The notes under the pieces are model-generated. The model ran no database searches, had not been told where the DNA came from, and saw only the letters and a program-made list of their open reading frames with translations. A DNA stretch of 64,000 nt, from contig NC_134847.1 in the NCBI RefSeq assembly GCF_965363235.1, forward strand, positions 50,530,805-50,594,804, read 5' to 3'. Source of the stretch: Mytilus galloprovincialis. Its lineage: Eukaryota; Mollusca; Bivalvia; Mytilida; Mytilidae. Both the position numbers and the translations under genes were made by a program. Below, one piece after another: positions 34,600 to 47,600 of this stretch (the first letter of the stretch is position 1; the number at the start of each line of letters is the position of its first letter).

Positions 34600-35900
34600 A
34601 TGAACTCAAAGTACAAGGTGAGTTGACTTTTTTTTAAATTTTGTATTTACATTGTGTCATATATCATATTTAGTGTGTTTACTTGTTTATGTTAAAATGT
34701 CTTTTGATAGAGTTATGCAACATTTCAGTTGACATTTTAGCTGTTTCAATGTTGTGACCGTACACTATTATTTCATGTTAAGTTGTAGGTTGGTGCCTGT
34801 CCAAACGTTTAAACCCAATGCATGTGTTTGTGTTTGCAACTGACATGGAGCGAATGCCAATGCAATGTTAGGGTAGTATAAATACCCTGTCAAGTATGGT
34901 CTGTTTTTGTTAGATGTTTTTCTTCCTTCTATCAATCTGATAATCTTTTTCAACTGATTTTTATAGTTTTTCCTATGTTGTGCTTTTGGCCCTAATCATT
35001 TAGGTTTTGGTCAAAAACATTTCAGATTGGTTCCACAAGCAGTGCCTTAATAATAACCAAAGCAACTTTTGTACTTTAAGTTTATTTTATAATTTAGACA
35101 TTTTAAATGTAGTACATGTACCACTGAAAAAAACAAATGACATTTTTTAACATTTTAAAATGCATTAACAAAAACACATTCTTACTCAAAAAAAAAAAAA
35201 TGTTAGCAATAATTCTTCCACATAAATCAAAAACAGATATAAAAATAGAGATGTTTTTATTTTCAAGGAACTTGGGTTTTGGGTGTTTCATTGACATTGC
35301 CCCCAAATGTCCTGCAAGTCATAATTTAATAGTATTCTGTTTTATTACCCACAGGTACATTTGCAATAAATATGCTGGGGAATTCAAAATTCCTGATGTC
35401 AAAAATTGATGTTTGTTGCATGAATTAAAAATGAATTACACATTAAAAAAAATACAGTTGGGGGCATTTTGGTTTGTTTTTAAAATACTAGTTCCCGGTA
35501 TAAGTATATGAAAAACATCAATTTTGGCACAGAAAATCGACGAATAGTACAGCCAGAAATTACTCCATGCATTTATTACTGCAATATTTGAAGAATTGAC
35601 AGAGATGTTAGTGTAATTTTTGCGATTTAGTCAAATCTGAATACAGATATAAATGTGAATTCTTATTATTGCGTTTTTCAACAAGTAACATTATTCTCAT
35701 TAGGCAAAACCTCCAAATAATTTTTAAAACTACAGTATCTGAATTTTTCATATGAATGTACACTACTCTTAGGACGTAAAAGTGTACATGACCAAATTAA
35801 AAAAAATAAAAAGAAATGAATAGGAAATGTGTCTTTTAGTTTTTTGTGTCATTGGGCTCTGGTCTAAAGATGAAGTATGAATTCATTATTATTTGTGCCA
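34600..35900. other. Intergenic stretch, no supported gene
   Basis: Short frames here are AT-rich chance readings. Some text (35340-35640) may be an old repeat, but no copy was found in the window. Confidence 0.4.
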
Positions 35901-35924
35901 TACTAAACATTGAAGGCTGTACAT

Positions 35925-36015
35925 TGACATATAATGGTTTACTTTTTAAAAATTGTTATTTGGATGGAGAGTTGTCTCATTGGCACTCACACCACATCTT
36001 CCTATATCTATTGTG
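35925..36015 (+). repeat. Short repeat ending GTTGTCTCATTGGCACTCA (copy 2 of 3)
   Basis: ATATAATGGTTTACTTTTTA, TTTGGATGGAGAGTTGTCTC and CACACCACATCTTCCTATAT line up with the copies at 34.5 and 53.0 kb. Confidence 0.7.
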
Positions 36016-36289
36016 GATTTTTGTACTTGCGGGTAAAGCAGAACCACTATTTCAATTGTTCAATAAACAGACTTTGTCAAAATGTTGAAGTCAAATATAA
36101 ATCTTCAATGCAAGAAAATACATGAATCCACATTATCACATTCTTCTACATTCATTCATTAAAACATTTTAAAAATAAAGGTTTTCCAGTGGAAATATTT
36201 CAATACTCAATTGTCCAAGATAAGTTAGAGGGGTTATCATATCAGAAAAGGAAAATATGAGAAATAAACAGCCAATACGAACAATTTAA

Positions 36290-37300
36290 CACATTTTCAC
36301 CAATGCCAATGATGATTCAGATACAAAATTTGTAAGGGTTCCGCGGAACCCAGTGTCTCGCCTATTTTTGCTGTAAATTGCAGACTCAACAACAATGAGG
36401 GAAAAAATCAATAAAAATATTCCTCTTGTTACATGTACTATTTTATGATTGCAAGAAAATCTAAGTCCATTTAAAAGTAAATTACAGAAAAAACTGAGTA
36501 ATCTTTTTACAAACTTTACTTCTGGATACAATATTATGATCATAAATAAGCTTCTGTCCAAGTTTGGTACAAACCCAGGATAGTTTAAGAAAGTTATTAA
36601 AATTTTTAAAACTTTAACCACAGAGTGAATGTAATGGTTCCCTGGAGAAAAACTAAGTCCATTTAAAAGTAAAATACATGAAATATGGAAAAAATGGATT
36701 TATTTATTTACAAAATTTACTTCTGGATACTATCTTATGATCATAAACAAGCTTCTGTCCAAATTTGGTACAAACCCAGGATAGTTTAAGAAAGTTCTAA
36801 AAACTTTAACCACAGAGTGAATGTAATGTTTCTCCGCAGAAAAAACTAAGTCCATTTATAAGTAAAATATGGAAAAAATGGAATTTTATTTTTTCAAAAT
36901 TTACTTCTGGATATTATCTTATGATCATAAACAAGCTTCTGTGCAAGTTTAGTACAAACCCAGGATAGTTTGAGAAAGTTATTAAAATTCTAAAAACTTT
37001 AACTACAGAGTGAATGTTTTGTTTCCTCGCAGAAAAAACTAAGTCCATTTATAGTAAAATACGAAAAAAATGGAATTTTATTTTTACAAAATTTACTTTT
37101 GGATACTACCTTATGATCATAAACAAGCTTCTGTCAAAGTTTGGTAGAAATCCAGTATAGTTTAAGAAAGTTATTAAAATTTCAAAAACTTTAACCACAG
37201 AGTGAATATTTGTTGACGCCGCCGACGACGCCGACGACGACGGAATGTAGGATCGCTTAGTCTCGCTTTTTCGACTAAAGTCGAAGGCTCGACAAAAATG
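36290..37300. repeat. Dispersed element with four ~190-bp tandem units
   Basis: Copies of AACTAAGTCCATTTAAAAGT start near 36462, 36649, 36844 and 37035. Each is followed by TTACTTCTGGATAC, TTATGATCATAAACAAGCTT, GTTTGGTACAAACCCAGGAT and ACTTTAACCACAGAGTGAAT. The left border has a perfect 14-bp palindrome GGTTCCGCGGAACC (36337-36350). The right border has a GAC/GCC-rich run and GGATCGCTTAGTCTCGC. I recall both border sequences as typical of a common mussel repeat. It is non-coding. Confidence 0.7.
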
Positions 37301-38501
37301 TATAGAAATGACCACACTAGAGACTGAACTAGAATATAGTATAAGGGAGGACCTGCCACCAAACATTTGACCAATATGTTCTTCAATAACAGAGAGATTT
37401 CATGTTTCTTAAAACTTGTGCTTAAATGATTTGTTGATTGTCTACCCCTGAATTATAAGGCAGATATACTTGTATTATGGAAGTACTACATACAATATAG
37501 TACTTATGTGGTGGTTTTAACAAAATATGAAAAGGTAATAATCATTTTTTATATTTCTAAAAATAAATACTATAAAAATGTATTGTTCACAGTCAACTTT
37601 TTAACATGTTAATCACAGTTAATGTACAATTGCTATTTTATTCAACCTACATGTAAAACTAATTTAGAAAGTTAGTGGACTATTTTACAATTGAAAATTA
37701 ATATTTATAAGGGAAAAGACACTATACTTGAGAATTTAATAAATGTCAGAAGCATAACAGATGCTCAGTGCTTAAATTTGATGCCATTTTTTAACTTTTG
37801 AGTAAAAAATTATGAAATGCATGTTTTTTGTAATTTCTCTTATTTTAAGAAATATCTATTTTGAACATACATTGTCCATGAAGGTTACCATACAGTAGTC
37901 AAAATCTCCTAAATGAGATTCAAGAAAAAGTGTTTACACATGGACAAGAAGTAAAAAGCAGGTATATAGAAAATTGTAGTGGAGTGTAAAGCACTTTAGT
38001 TTAAAATAACACTGTAAGTAGAATAGGAGGTTTAATCTAAAATTTCTAACTGTACATATGATATAGGTAAAGAGTATGAAAAGCAAGAACCTCCCTCTTA
38101 CTCCCTTTCAAATAGTCTGCAATAAATCTAACTTTTTGATAAAAAAAAAAACATAGGGGGATTTTTAATTGACAAGGCAGATAGCTGAGAGGATTCACAT
38201 TTAATTTTTTTAATGTTAAATGAAATCCATTTATACTTATGATATAAATTAGTAAGGATTCAACAAAATTGTCATACAATTAGCATAAAATATCATGTAC
38301 AACAAATAATTGTACTTTGCAATGCATGCTGAGACACTGCAGCCCCTCTTTACATAGCCGGAATGACTCGGTTTATACAATTTTTACTTAACAAATATCT
38401 GTCATGTAAAATCTTCATTTCAGATGTTGATGAATTCATATAAATATATATTTTAGATTTACTCCAAGTCTTATACTTTGAATAAATAAATCCCATTTTC
38501 T

Positions 38502-38507
38502 TTTATT
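38502..38507 (-). terminator. Candidate poly(A) signal of the ARFGAP gene
   Basis: An AATAAA on the minus strand lies about 170 nt past the ARFGAP stop. Further signals lie downstream, so the true 3' end is not certain. Confidence 0.35.
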
Positions 38508-38676
38508 CTCATAAATTCAATCAACTGTTATTCCTGCAAATATTGTTTTCAGACTCTTCTTTAAGCTGGTGAACCAGAAAGGAATAAAAGTGTAGTTTTT
38601 CATTGTATGTTAGCCAGGTTTTCTTTTTCCACTGTTCTTTGAATAATAAGATGACCAAAATTAATATAAATTCCCA

Positions 38677-41600
38677 TCAATTGCCATATTTGTCCTGAAA
38701 AAAAGTAAAATAAATGTAAAAAATATGATTTCTACCTGTATATAGATTATATGCTCAATCCTCTACCATTCTGACTGACACTTGGTACATGTAGCTACAA
38801 CACAGGCTCTCAATCACATGACACACAAGAGTTATAAATAATAACAATGGTTCTTTTTATAAGCACAAAATATTTCCCGCTACAAGACCAAAATGTTTTA
38901 TCAGATATATTTAATAATTTTAAGTACCTCAATTTTGTCTATCATAGAACATGCTGTAAGTTCAAACATTCCTGTGTTCATTTGTTATTGTGATTGCTGA
39001 ACAAATGATAAAATTTTTATGATTTCTGAAAAAGCTGCATACAAATGATATGATCAAATTTAAAATGCATGTCATTGTTTTTGCAAAAACTAAAAGTGTA
39101 GAAATTTTAAAATTAAAAAAAAAAATCGCAAAATTTCTCAATTTCAAGTTAATTTAATTCTATAACCAACAAGAAAACACTGAAAGAAATGTTTCAGAAC
39201 AATCTACATACAGATATTTGATATCAGAATGTGAGTTCTTTAAAGAATATTGAGAATGCCACCAAGTTATACTATTCACATTAGTAATTACCTCACCATA
39301 ATTTCTGAATTTACAGTATATTAAGGTGGTACCTAACACTACAGGGAGATAACTCTGTAAAATCAGCAGAACATTTTAATGACGTGTCCATAAGGGAATA
39401 TTAAGCTTCTCAATGATCAAAATAAGTGTTTGTCAAACTGCTATATAACCAGTGTAATTTTTCTGATTAAACGGTTGGTTCAAATTTTTTTAAATGTTTA
39501 TATTTTTATCAAAGGGTCAAAGTGAACTTTTCAAAATTTTAAGAAAATTAAACGAGCCAAATTAATTTTAGTTAAAGTGTTAGGTAGCACCTTAATAGCT
39601 CATGTGAATGCCAACCATACTACAGCTTATACACATTGATAACATAACATTGTGTTTTAAATTTGTACAAACAAGAATCAAACATTTATGATTTTTTAGA
39701 ATGACTTTGTTCAACTTTACACACCATAAAGTCATCATCTATGGTAAAATATCTTATAACCCATGATATCAAATACAAATATTATTCTATTCTTATGGTA
39801 TATTTTTTATCTTTTGTTATTTTATTTTTATTTAGTCTGACAGAAAAATGAAATACTTAAAATACATGAATAATCTATATCTTTTCAAGAAAAAGCTAGT
39901 AAGCTTTAAAGATATATCTATTTAACTTTTTGATTTACTAGTCTAAAAAGATGACTGAAATTCTGAGAATTTTATATGGATTTGATATTGTGACAAATGA
40001 AGCATATAAAAAAGGAAGTGGCTTATACAGTGCTTTTAATTCCACATTTATTTTAAGCAAAAACTAGTAAGCTAAAACAAGCCAAGAGAAGATCCACTGC
40101 AAGAATGATAAGCAATTATTTACTGCTATCTAATTCATTTTCTGTTTCACCAATATTTTAGTTAAAAAATCCAAAGAAACATCATACACCTTTAAACATT
40201 AAAACATAAAAAAATAAAATAATGATGAATGCTGTATGTGAAGCAGCATATAGGCACTGCTGTTTAATTTGTTTGAAGTCTTTATATATAAAAATCCTTC
40301 CTAAATTTTGTCAATGACTTTCAACATTTTGTATTGGACTATTACTTCTGACTTTATATCTTACTTTTGTGTCATTTCATATGTTCAATATTCCCTCTAA
40401 ACAAGATAGTTATACTCCCCTTATCTTTTATCAGAATAAAGAAATTAGGGATAAACTACTGTGGATTCAACTAAAGGAGTAGGGGCAATCAGGCCCTTAT
40501 TTGGCCCAAAAATTACTGCAAATTTAAAAGTTATCATACATATTTTAAATTACTGTACAGTATCTAAGGTACAAGGTATTCAGAAAAACAAAACAATTTT
40601 GGACATTGAACAAGTAACAATGGCAACAAATCATGACTTAATTTGCATAATTTGTAAAATTTCGCGATTTTCTTTGTTTTTCATCAAATTTTTTAAGTAT
40701 ATTTTAGATTGAAAAATTATGTGCGCACCCAAGAAATAACTTTATATTGGTGAGATTTTGTCAATAGTTATAATAAAGCTTGTGTTAAATTATTTTGTTG
40801 TTTCTTGGCTGCACACGATGTTTCCACAACAGAAATAAAGATAGAAAACTGCATAAATTTTGTATTTTTCATCGTTTTTGTGAAAACAGTACATATTATG
40901 ATGTAATTATGACGTCATCACATACAAATCTTAATGTTTTTCATTGATATTTCTAAACATTATGTGCCAACTTGAAAAAGTTATTAAACATTTTATTTTC
41001 TTGGGCGAAAAACCAGGCCTTAATGCTCCTACTCCTTTGTGATTACAGAGGAAACACAAAATTAAATATTCACTGAATTCTTTAAAAAAAAAAAAAAATT
41101 CTAAATCAATTTTTTATTCAAGGTAAACATATTCTAATACATTTTACCATGTCACAAACATATTTTTTTTGTCAGTTATAGCAAACAATCTTTAAAGTAT
41201 ACAAATTATATTAAGGATACATGTAATGAAGGATGTGCTATCTGGTCAATTAACTTTTAAAACGTAGAATTTGATGATAGACATACCCATTTTCCCAATT
41301 AAAAAATAATCTCAGTTCACAATTATTTCATATAAATAAAAACTGTGAATAGTGATTGAGTTTACCATGTTTAGAATTGGAAATAGAGTACAAATGAAAA
41401 CTGTTTATACTTTTGTTAAAGGAAATACTATATTTTCTTGTGATTTGATGAATGTTAGATGAGGTGCTTCTACATAGGAGGAATGTATATGAGGAACACA
41501 ATTCTACTACAATCTACACAACATCAAATCAGTGCAAATTTAGCACACAACACACCTATTATCTTCTTCTTTATAATATCTTTAATTCTGAAACATAACA

Positions 41601-44600
41601 TACCAGGCAATGATGTGATGTGATGAAGAAACAAACAAAATAAAAAGATGAATAAGTGTTTAAAATGTGAATCAATCAAACTAAATATGAATTTTTCTAT
41701 GCAAGCAAACATTACAGTTTCAATTAATTATAAGGAAGATATAATCGTGATTTTTAATGTTGTGATGAAAATGGCAGATTTCAGAGAAACATAAAAATAT
41801 GTGTTCTCTAATTACCAATCCAACAACTTTTGAGCTGAGGTTAATTTTGAAAATCCTTACAATTTAAGACTTTTGTGGCTACAACCTTTTATTCTATACT
41901 GCAATCTGTTATCAAAGGAATTCTTTTCAATTCTTTTTCATTGTCAAGAACCAAACCAAGCATTTGAAAATTTACCATAGATAACAATAAAGATAACAAA
42001 AAACATGGAAAGTATGTGGTGAAGTATGAATGAAGCAATCAAAACACTTAAAAATTATTCAATAACGCAGGACAAAAGCATCCAAGGACTTCATATCACC
42101 ATATGCATGCAAAGCATACAAAATTTATTATGTGACATATTTCACCTATGTAGTTAGTGCAAACGCAAAGCTCAAGATTTTCTCTGAAATAAATAAAACA
42201 GTCTGTGTTATAGTTACTATTTGACCTATAGATCTCTTTTGATTATTTTCATTGTTGTCTTATTGATGTATACCTCACATCTATTATTCATACTTATTTC
42301 ACTGGATTTTGTATAAATATTATTTTAAATAATTCATGCAATTTTTAGATGTACATTTTCCTGAAAATCAAGGCAATTTATTCCTCAAAAAAATACAACT
42401 GGTATCATTGTGTTAAATTTCAGCATCATTATATCTGATAGGTGGAATTATGACTTAATAAAATTATAAAAATTCAGATGTGGTATCTTAAAACCAACAT
42501 GCAACTCCATTCATATTAACACCTCTTTTTTTTTAATATTTTTGTTTTTATAAGACATAATAACTTAGAAAACAAGGGTAAAACAAAAGTGGAACATTGA
42601 CAACTTCTGTGTAACCCTACTTGCATAAGATATTGAAGAGTTCACAGAAGGGAGATAACTATATAAATACTAACCTGTAAAGAAGTCATAACACCACTGG
42701 CTATAGATGATATTTTTCCTGCTACTTTAGTAACACCTTGTCGTACACCATCTTTAATCTCTTGTAAATCGGGTCCACTATTATAAGATCTATTTTTAGA
42801 GGAATTGTCACCAAAATAATCGTCACTAGATATACTATTACTTCCTTGAAATTTCTGTAAATTTTGTTTTGTTTCAAACTACAATAAAAAACAAAACATA
42901 ATTTAATATAATTCAAGCAAAAAGTCATGATTTATGTCTTTGGAAGTTGTTGATATAAACATGCTTAATCTTTTATTAGATGTCCATAAAAAAAAGAAAT
43001 ATCTCCTTTAATTTCTCATTGTACCTTCACTTCTAAAATGTGTGAGAGTTCATTTTTCACTATCATATAAGTTTTCTGCTATACTGACGGTGGATTCATC
43101 ATGTTCATTTTTATTCACTGGATACATATTTTTGTGGATTTCACGGATAAAATTTAACCAAGAATATAATTTTGATCAAAGTACTAAAATCCTAGAGGAT
43201 TGTGTGCAAAACAACAAAATCAAATATCCACAAAAATCAAATTTATCCTCAATCCATGAAAAATAAATGAATTGACAGTCTTAAAAATATCTCCATAGAA
43301 GCATAGGCAAATATTGGACATAAATTTCTTTCACATTTAAGTATTTAGATAATATCAAAAATATTCAATTCATTTAACTGGAGTTTTATCATTGATCTAC
43401 TTACATCTGAATCTCGACCTCCAAAGTACTGGTCTGATGAAATGGCTTTTGCGTTCCCAAATTTTTTCTGTGCATCTTCGGCAGATGAAGTTGTATTATA
43501 ATCATAAGCCTTTCTACTTCTACTTGGTCTGAAAATAAAATAAACTAACATGTTTAACCCAGACACATTCTGTATTTATGTACCTGTCTCAAGCCAGGGG
43601 CCTGTAATTCAGTGGTTGTTTGTTTATGTGTTATATATTTCGTTAATTTTTCATACATATATTAGACCGTAAGTTTTCTCGTTTGAATTGTTTTACATTG
43701 TCATTTCAGGGCCTTTTAAAGGTATGCAGTATGGGCCAAACTCATTGTTGAAGGACGTACAGTGACCTTTAGTTGTTAATTTCTGTGTTATTTTGGCCTT
43801 TGACGAGAGTTGTCCATTTGCAATCATACCACATCTTTTTTTTTATATTTACATGTACTTGACTTGTTATATATGTATATCAGATTCTGGACAACAAATT
43901 AAAAACTGACAATAGAATAAAGAAGAAGATGCAGAATTGAGTAAACTTTAACTTCATTTATTATGTTAATATTATTTTTCTAATACTCTTTTCTATTAAA
44001 TTCACATTTTTTTTTAATTTACCATTGCTTGATTGGATTGTTATATACACACATGTATTTTGAATATTGAAAAGGTTTGTTTGTTTTTTATTTATTTTAT
44101 AGATGCTTGTGGAATCTATGCATTAAATGTTTGAGAATAAGGATATATATGTGTATTATCTTTAAGCCAGGGGAGAAAAGAAATGTTCACAAATGTGTTT
44201 AAATCAGGGGGAGATAATTATGATGCATATTGCTACATATCAACACAGTTTCATAGTTTTTGTGAGACAGTACAGCAAGGTCAGGAAAATTATATAACTA
44301 AATTTTCATTTTTACATCCTTGAAAACGTAGTTTTTAGAAATACCTCCAAATTATAAATTTCTGTCCATAAATTTTTTCTCACTTGCTAAATAATGATTG
44401 TCCTTTCATATAATTTGCATGAATTTTATATTTTGAATATTTTTTTTCACCAAAGCATGGTCAAATTATATGCAACAATTATAAACTCTTTACAGTTCAC
44501 AATGCCTAACTAAATTACACCAGTAACAATTCTGCAAAATATTTTATATATAAGTCTACTGTGGTTTTTGTGTCTCCTAGTGAGAATCCACAATACATTT

Positions 44601-47600
44601 GACACCTAAAATAACTTACCGGTCATCTTCATTCTTTGATGGAAAATTTTCAGTAAAGCTTTGTTTAGATTCAAATCTATCTATATCCCAGCTACCAGAT
44701 TTATTGCTGCTGCCCCAACTGCTTTCTTTATTTCCCCAGGTATTGTCTCTGTCTATATCAAATGCACTTTCATTTCTACAATTATAAATTCAAGATTACA
44801 TACTGTAGATTCATATCATTTTGTGACTTACCAATTTTTCTCGGATTTTGATGGCCAATGTAAGTTACAATTTAAAACAATCCACATGGCATAAGTTTCC
44901 TACATGCTTGAATTCAGACTTTAGCAAAAGCATGAAATCAAGTAGCAACAAAAATACTTTTTACAAGATCAATAAAACATTTTAACTATGGAAATAAATG
45001 ATTCTCAAGTGACTAAAATGTAGCTGTTAATCTGACACTTCTGTGGTTTTTTTTTAAAATTTGCAACAGAACAAGTGAAAACCAATATTTACAGCAAAAT
45101 GCTTAGTGTGTAGGTATTAAAAGTCAGTATTTTTTATTACCTTGGTATACAACCATCTGTTATACTACCGTCTGTTAAGAGTAGACTACTCTGACAGATA
45201 ACCAATCTATCTGTCTGTTGGCAAAGACTACTCAAAAAGTAGGGAAGTATACCTCAGCTTATAATGATTTCAAAGTTCAGCTAGCAAGCAAGCTAACCAA
45301 AGACATTACCTTTACCTACACATTCAATACATTTAGCTGCAAGAGTATGTCATGTATCCATACAGATTTAGATCTACTTCCATTTACAGCTCGTCCATAA
45401 AGGTTTCAGTGTAAGGCCTTATATATCATAGTCAGCACTTTACAAAATTGTAAGCAAACTTGACAAAGCAGCTATCATAACCTTTTTTAAGGAAAGCACT
45501 GCTACTTACTTATTTCCTGAAAATCCCATATCATCTAGTTCATCCTCAAAGAAATTTCTGGATCGTGCAGGTTTACTGCTGTATTTGTCTAAACGTGATT
45601 TGCTGTCTTTATCTGGAGAGTCTTGGTTAATTGTCTGCATATCTGTCATAGCTGAGTGACTAACTCCTCTGAAAAAGAATTTAATATATATATACACATA
45701 CTGGGATATAAATGAAGGATAAAGATTTGCTATTATTAATCATTTTTTGAATTTTAAAATTTCAAGCAAGTTAAGTTGGGACAAAAACCTTTAAATAAAA
45801 ACCTAAGCAATATCAGTGGTCTGTCATTTGATCATATAAAGATATTCAAGCATGACCATTCTATCTTATTAAGAATAAATTGCCTCGCTGAGCACAGTCT
45901 GATACGACTGCAGAGGTCAAACCCTGATATTTGGGGCAAATTTGGACACAATATTTAAGCTTGATACTGTCTGAATTTGGATTGTGATCCAATTTTTAAC
46001 ATATTATAGGTTTCTGACACCAAAAATGGTCAAAGATGAGACAAATCTATTGCGTAATACTGTGCAATGGAAGGTTTCTTCTTTCTTCTTGAAACTTTGT
46101 GAAAAATTGAATAATTTTGAAATTTTTTTTTTAACCCCTCAAAAAATTTGGAAAAAATTTCCCCCAAAACTTTTTGAATCCCTTGGAGCAATTACCCCAT
46201 ACTCATTCCAAGCCTTTGAAGTATTGAACCTTGTAGTACAATTTCAAAGAGATTTATTCACTTAAACACAATTATTGTCTAGAAACTAGAACCAGATGCT
46301 CTGCAGGGCGCAGCTTTATACGACCGCAGAGGTTGAACCCAGAACGGTTGGGGCAAGTATGGACACAACATTCAAGCTGGATTCAGCTCTAAATTTGGAT
46401 TGTGATTAAATAGTTGACACAGCATAGGTTTCTGACACAGAATGAATGTGGTCTAATGAACTTAAAATACTTTTTTTTCCTTTGAGCAATTCACTATGCT
46501 GTTGAATATTAATCCTCTCAAAAAAATGTTTGAAGAAGTTTTCTTTTTTATTTATGAAATCTGAAATGAGAAAAATTTAACCCCCCCTCCATTTTTTTTT
46601 CCACATCCCCCTTTCCCTTTTTCCAAAACTGATCTCAATTCAAATTTCTAATGGAGTTTGCAACAATAACTACTCATTTAAATACATCATAAAATATTAA
46701 AATGTAACAAAAGGTGCTTGTTATCACTGAATGGTAAAGATTGTTTTATTTTATCAGTTGGTAGTAAAAGTGAATATACATTGTATATTGTATAAAACAA
46801 TGATTTAAGTTGATTCAACTACTATTCTGGACAAAGAAAGATAACTCCAATCAATTGAAAATTTCTTGCTATTGCACAATATTGTGCCATTAGATATTTC
46901 TTGCTATTGCGCAATACTGTGCAATTGAAAATATTTGCTATTGCACAATACTGTGCAATTGAAGATTTCTTGCTATTGCGCAATACTGTGCAATTGAAAA
47001 TTTCTTGCTATTGCACAATACTTAATATAATAATTTTGGAACCTGATTTGAACCAACTTGAAAACTGGGCCCATAATCAAAAATCTAAGTACATGTTTAG
47101 ATTCAGCATATCAAAAAAGCTCAAGAATTCAATTTTTGTTAAAATCAAACTTAGTTTAATTTTGGACCCTTTGGACTTTAATGTAGACCAATTTGAAAAC
47201 GGGACTAAAAATAAAGAATCTACATACACAGTAAGATTTGGCATATCAAAGAACCCCAATTATTCAATTTTTTATGAAATCAAACAAAGTTTAATTTGGA
47301 CCCGATTTGGACCAACTTGAAAACTGGGCCAATAATCAAAAATCTAAGTACATTTTTAGATTCAGCATATCAAAGAACCCCAAGGATTCAATTTTTGTCA
47401 AAATCAAACTAAGTTTAATTTTGGACCCTTTGGACCTTAATGTAGACCAATTTGAAAACGGGACCAAAAATTAAGAATCTACATACACAGTTAGATTCGG
47501 CATATCAAAGAACCCCAATTATTCAATTTTTGATGAAATCAAACTAAGTTCAATTTTGGACCCTTTGGGCCCCTTATTCCTAAACTGTTGGGACCAAAAC

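Noticed and set aside
37174-37386. Minus-strand frame with a poly-Arg run
   Set aside because: It reads the GAC/GCC simple repeat at the border of the 36.3-kb element.
41524-42195. Alternative last exons for ARFGAP (acceptors near 42195 and 41590)
   Set aside because: They would end the protein as SLQRKS or SLQN, whereas the exon at 38694-38677 gives the conserved SLQDKYG ending.
46863-47020. Regular ~35-bp repeats that might look like a CRISPR array
   Set aside because: The units abut with no unique spacers, the host is an animal, and the block is internal to a transposable element.
46901-47320. 139-codon plus-strand frame
   Set aside because: It reads the minisatellite and direct repeats of the nested element; the apparent protein repeats follow the DNA repeats.
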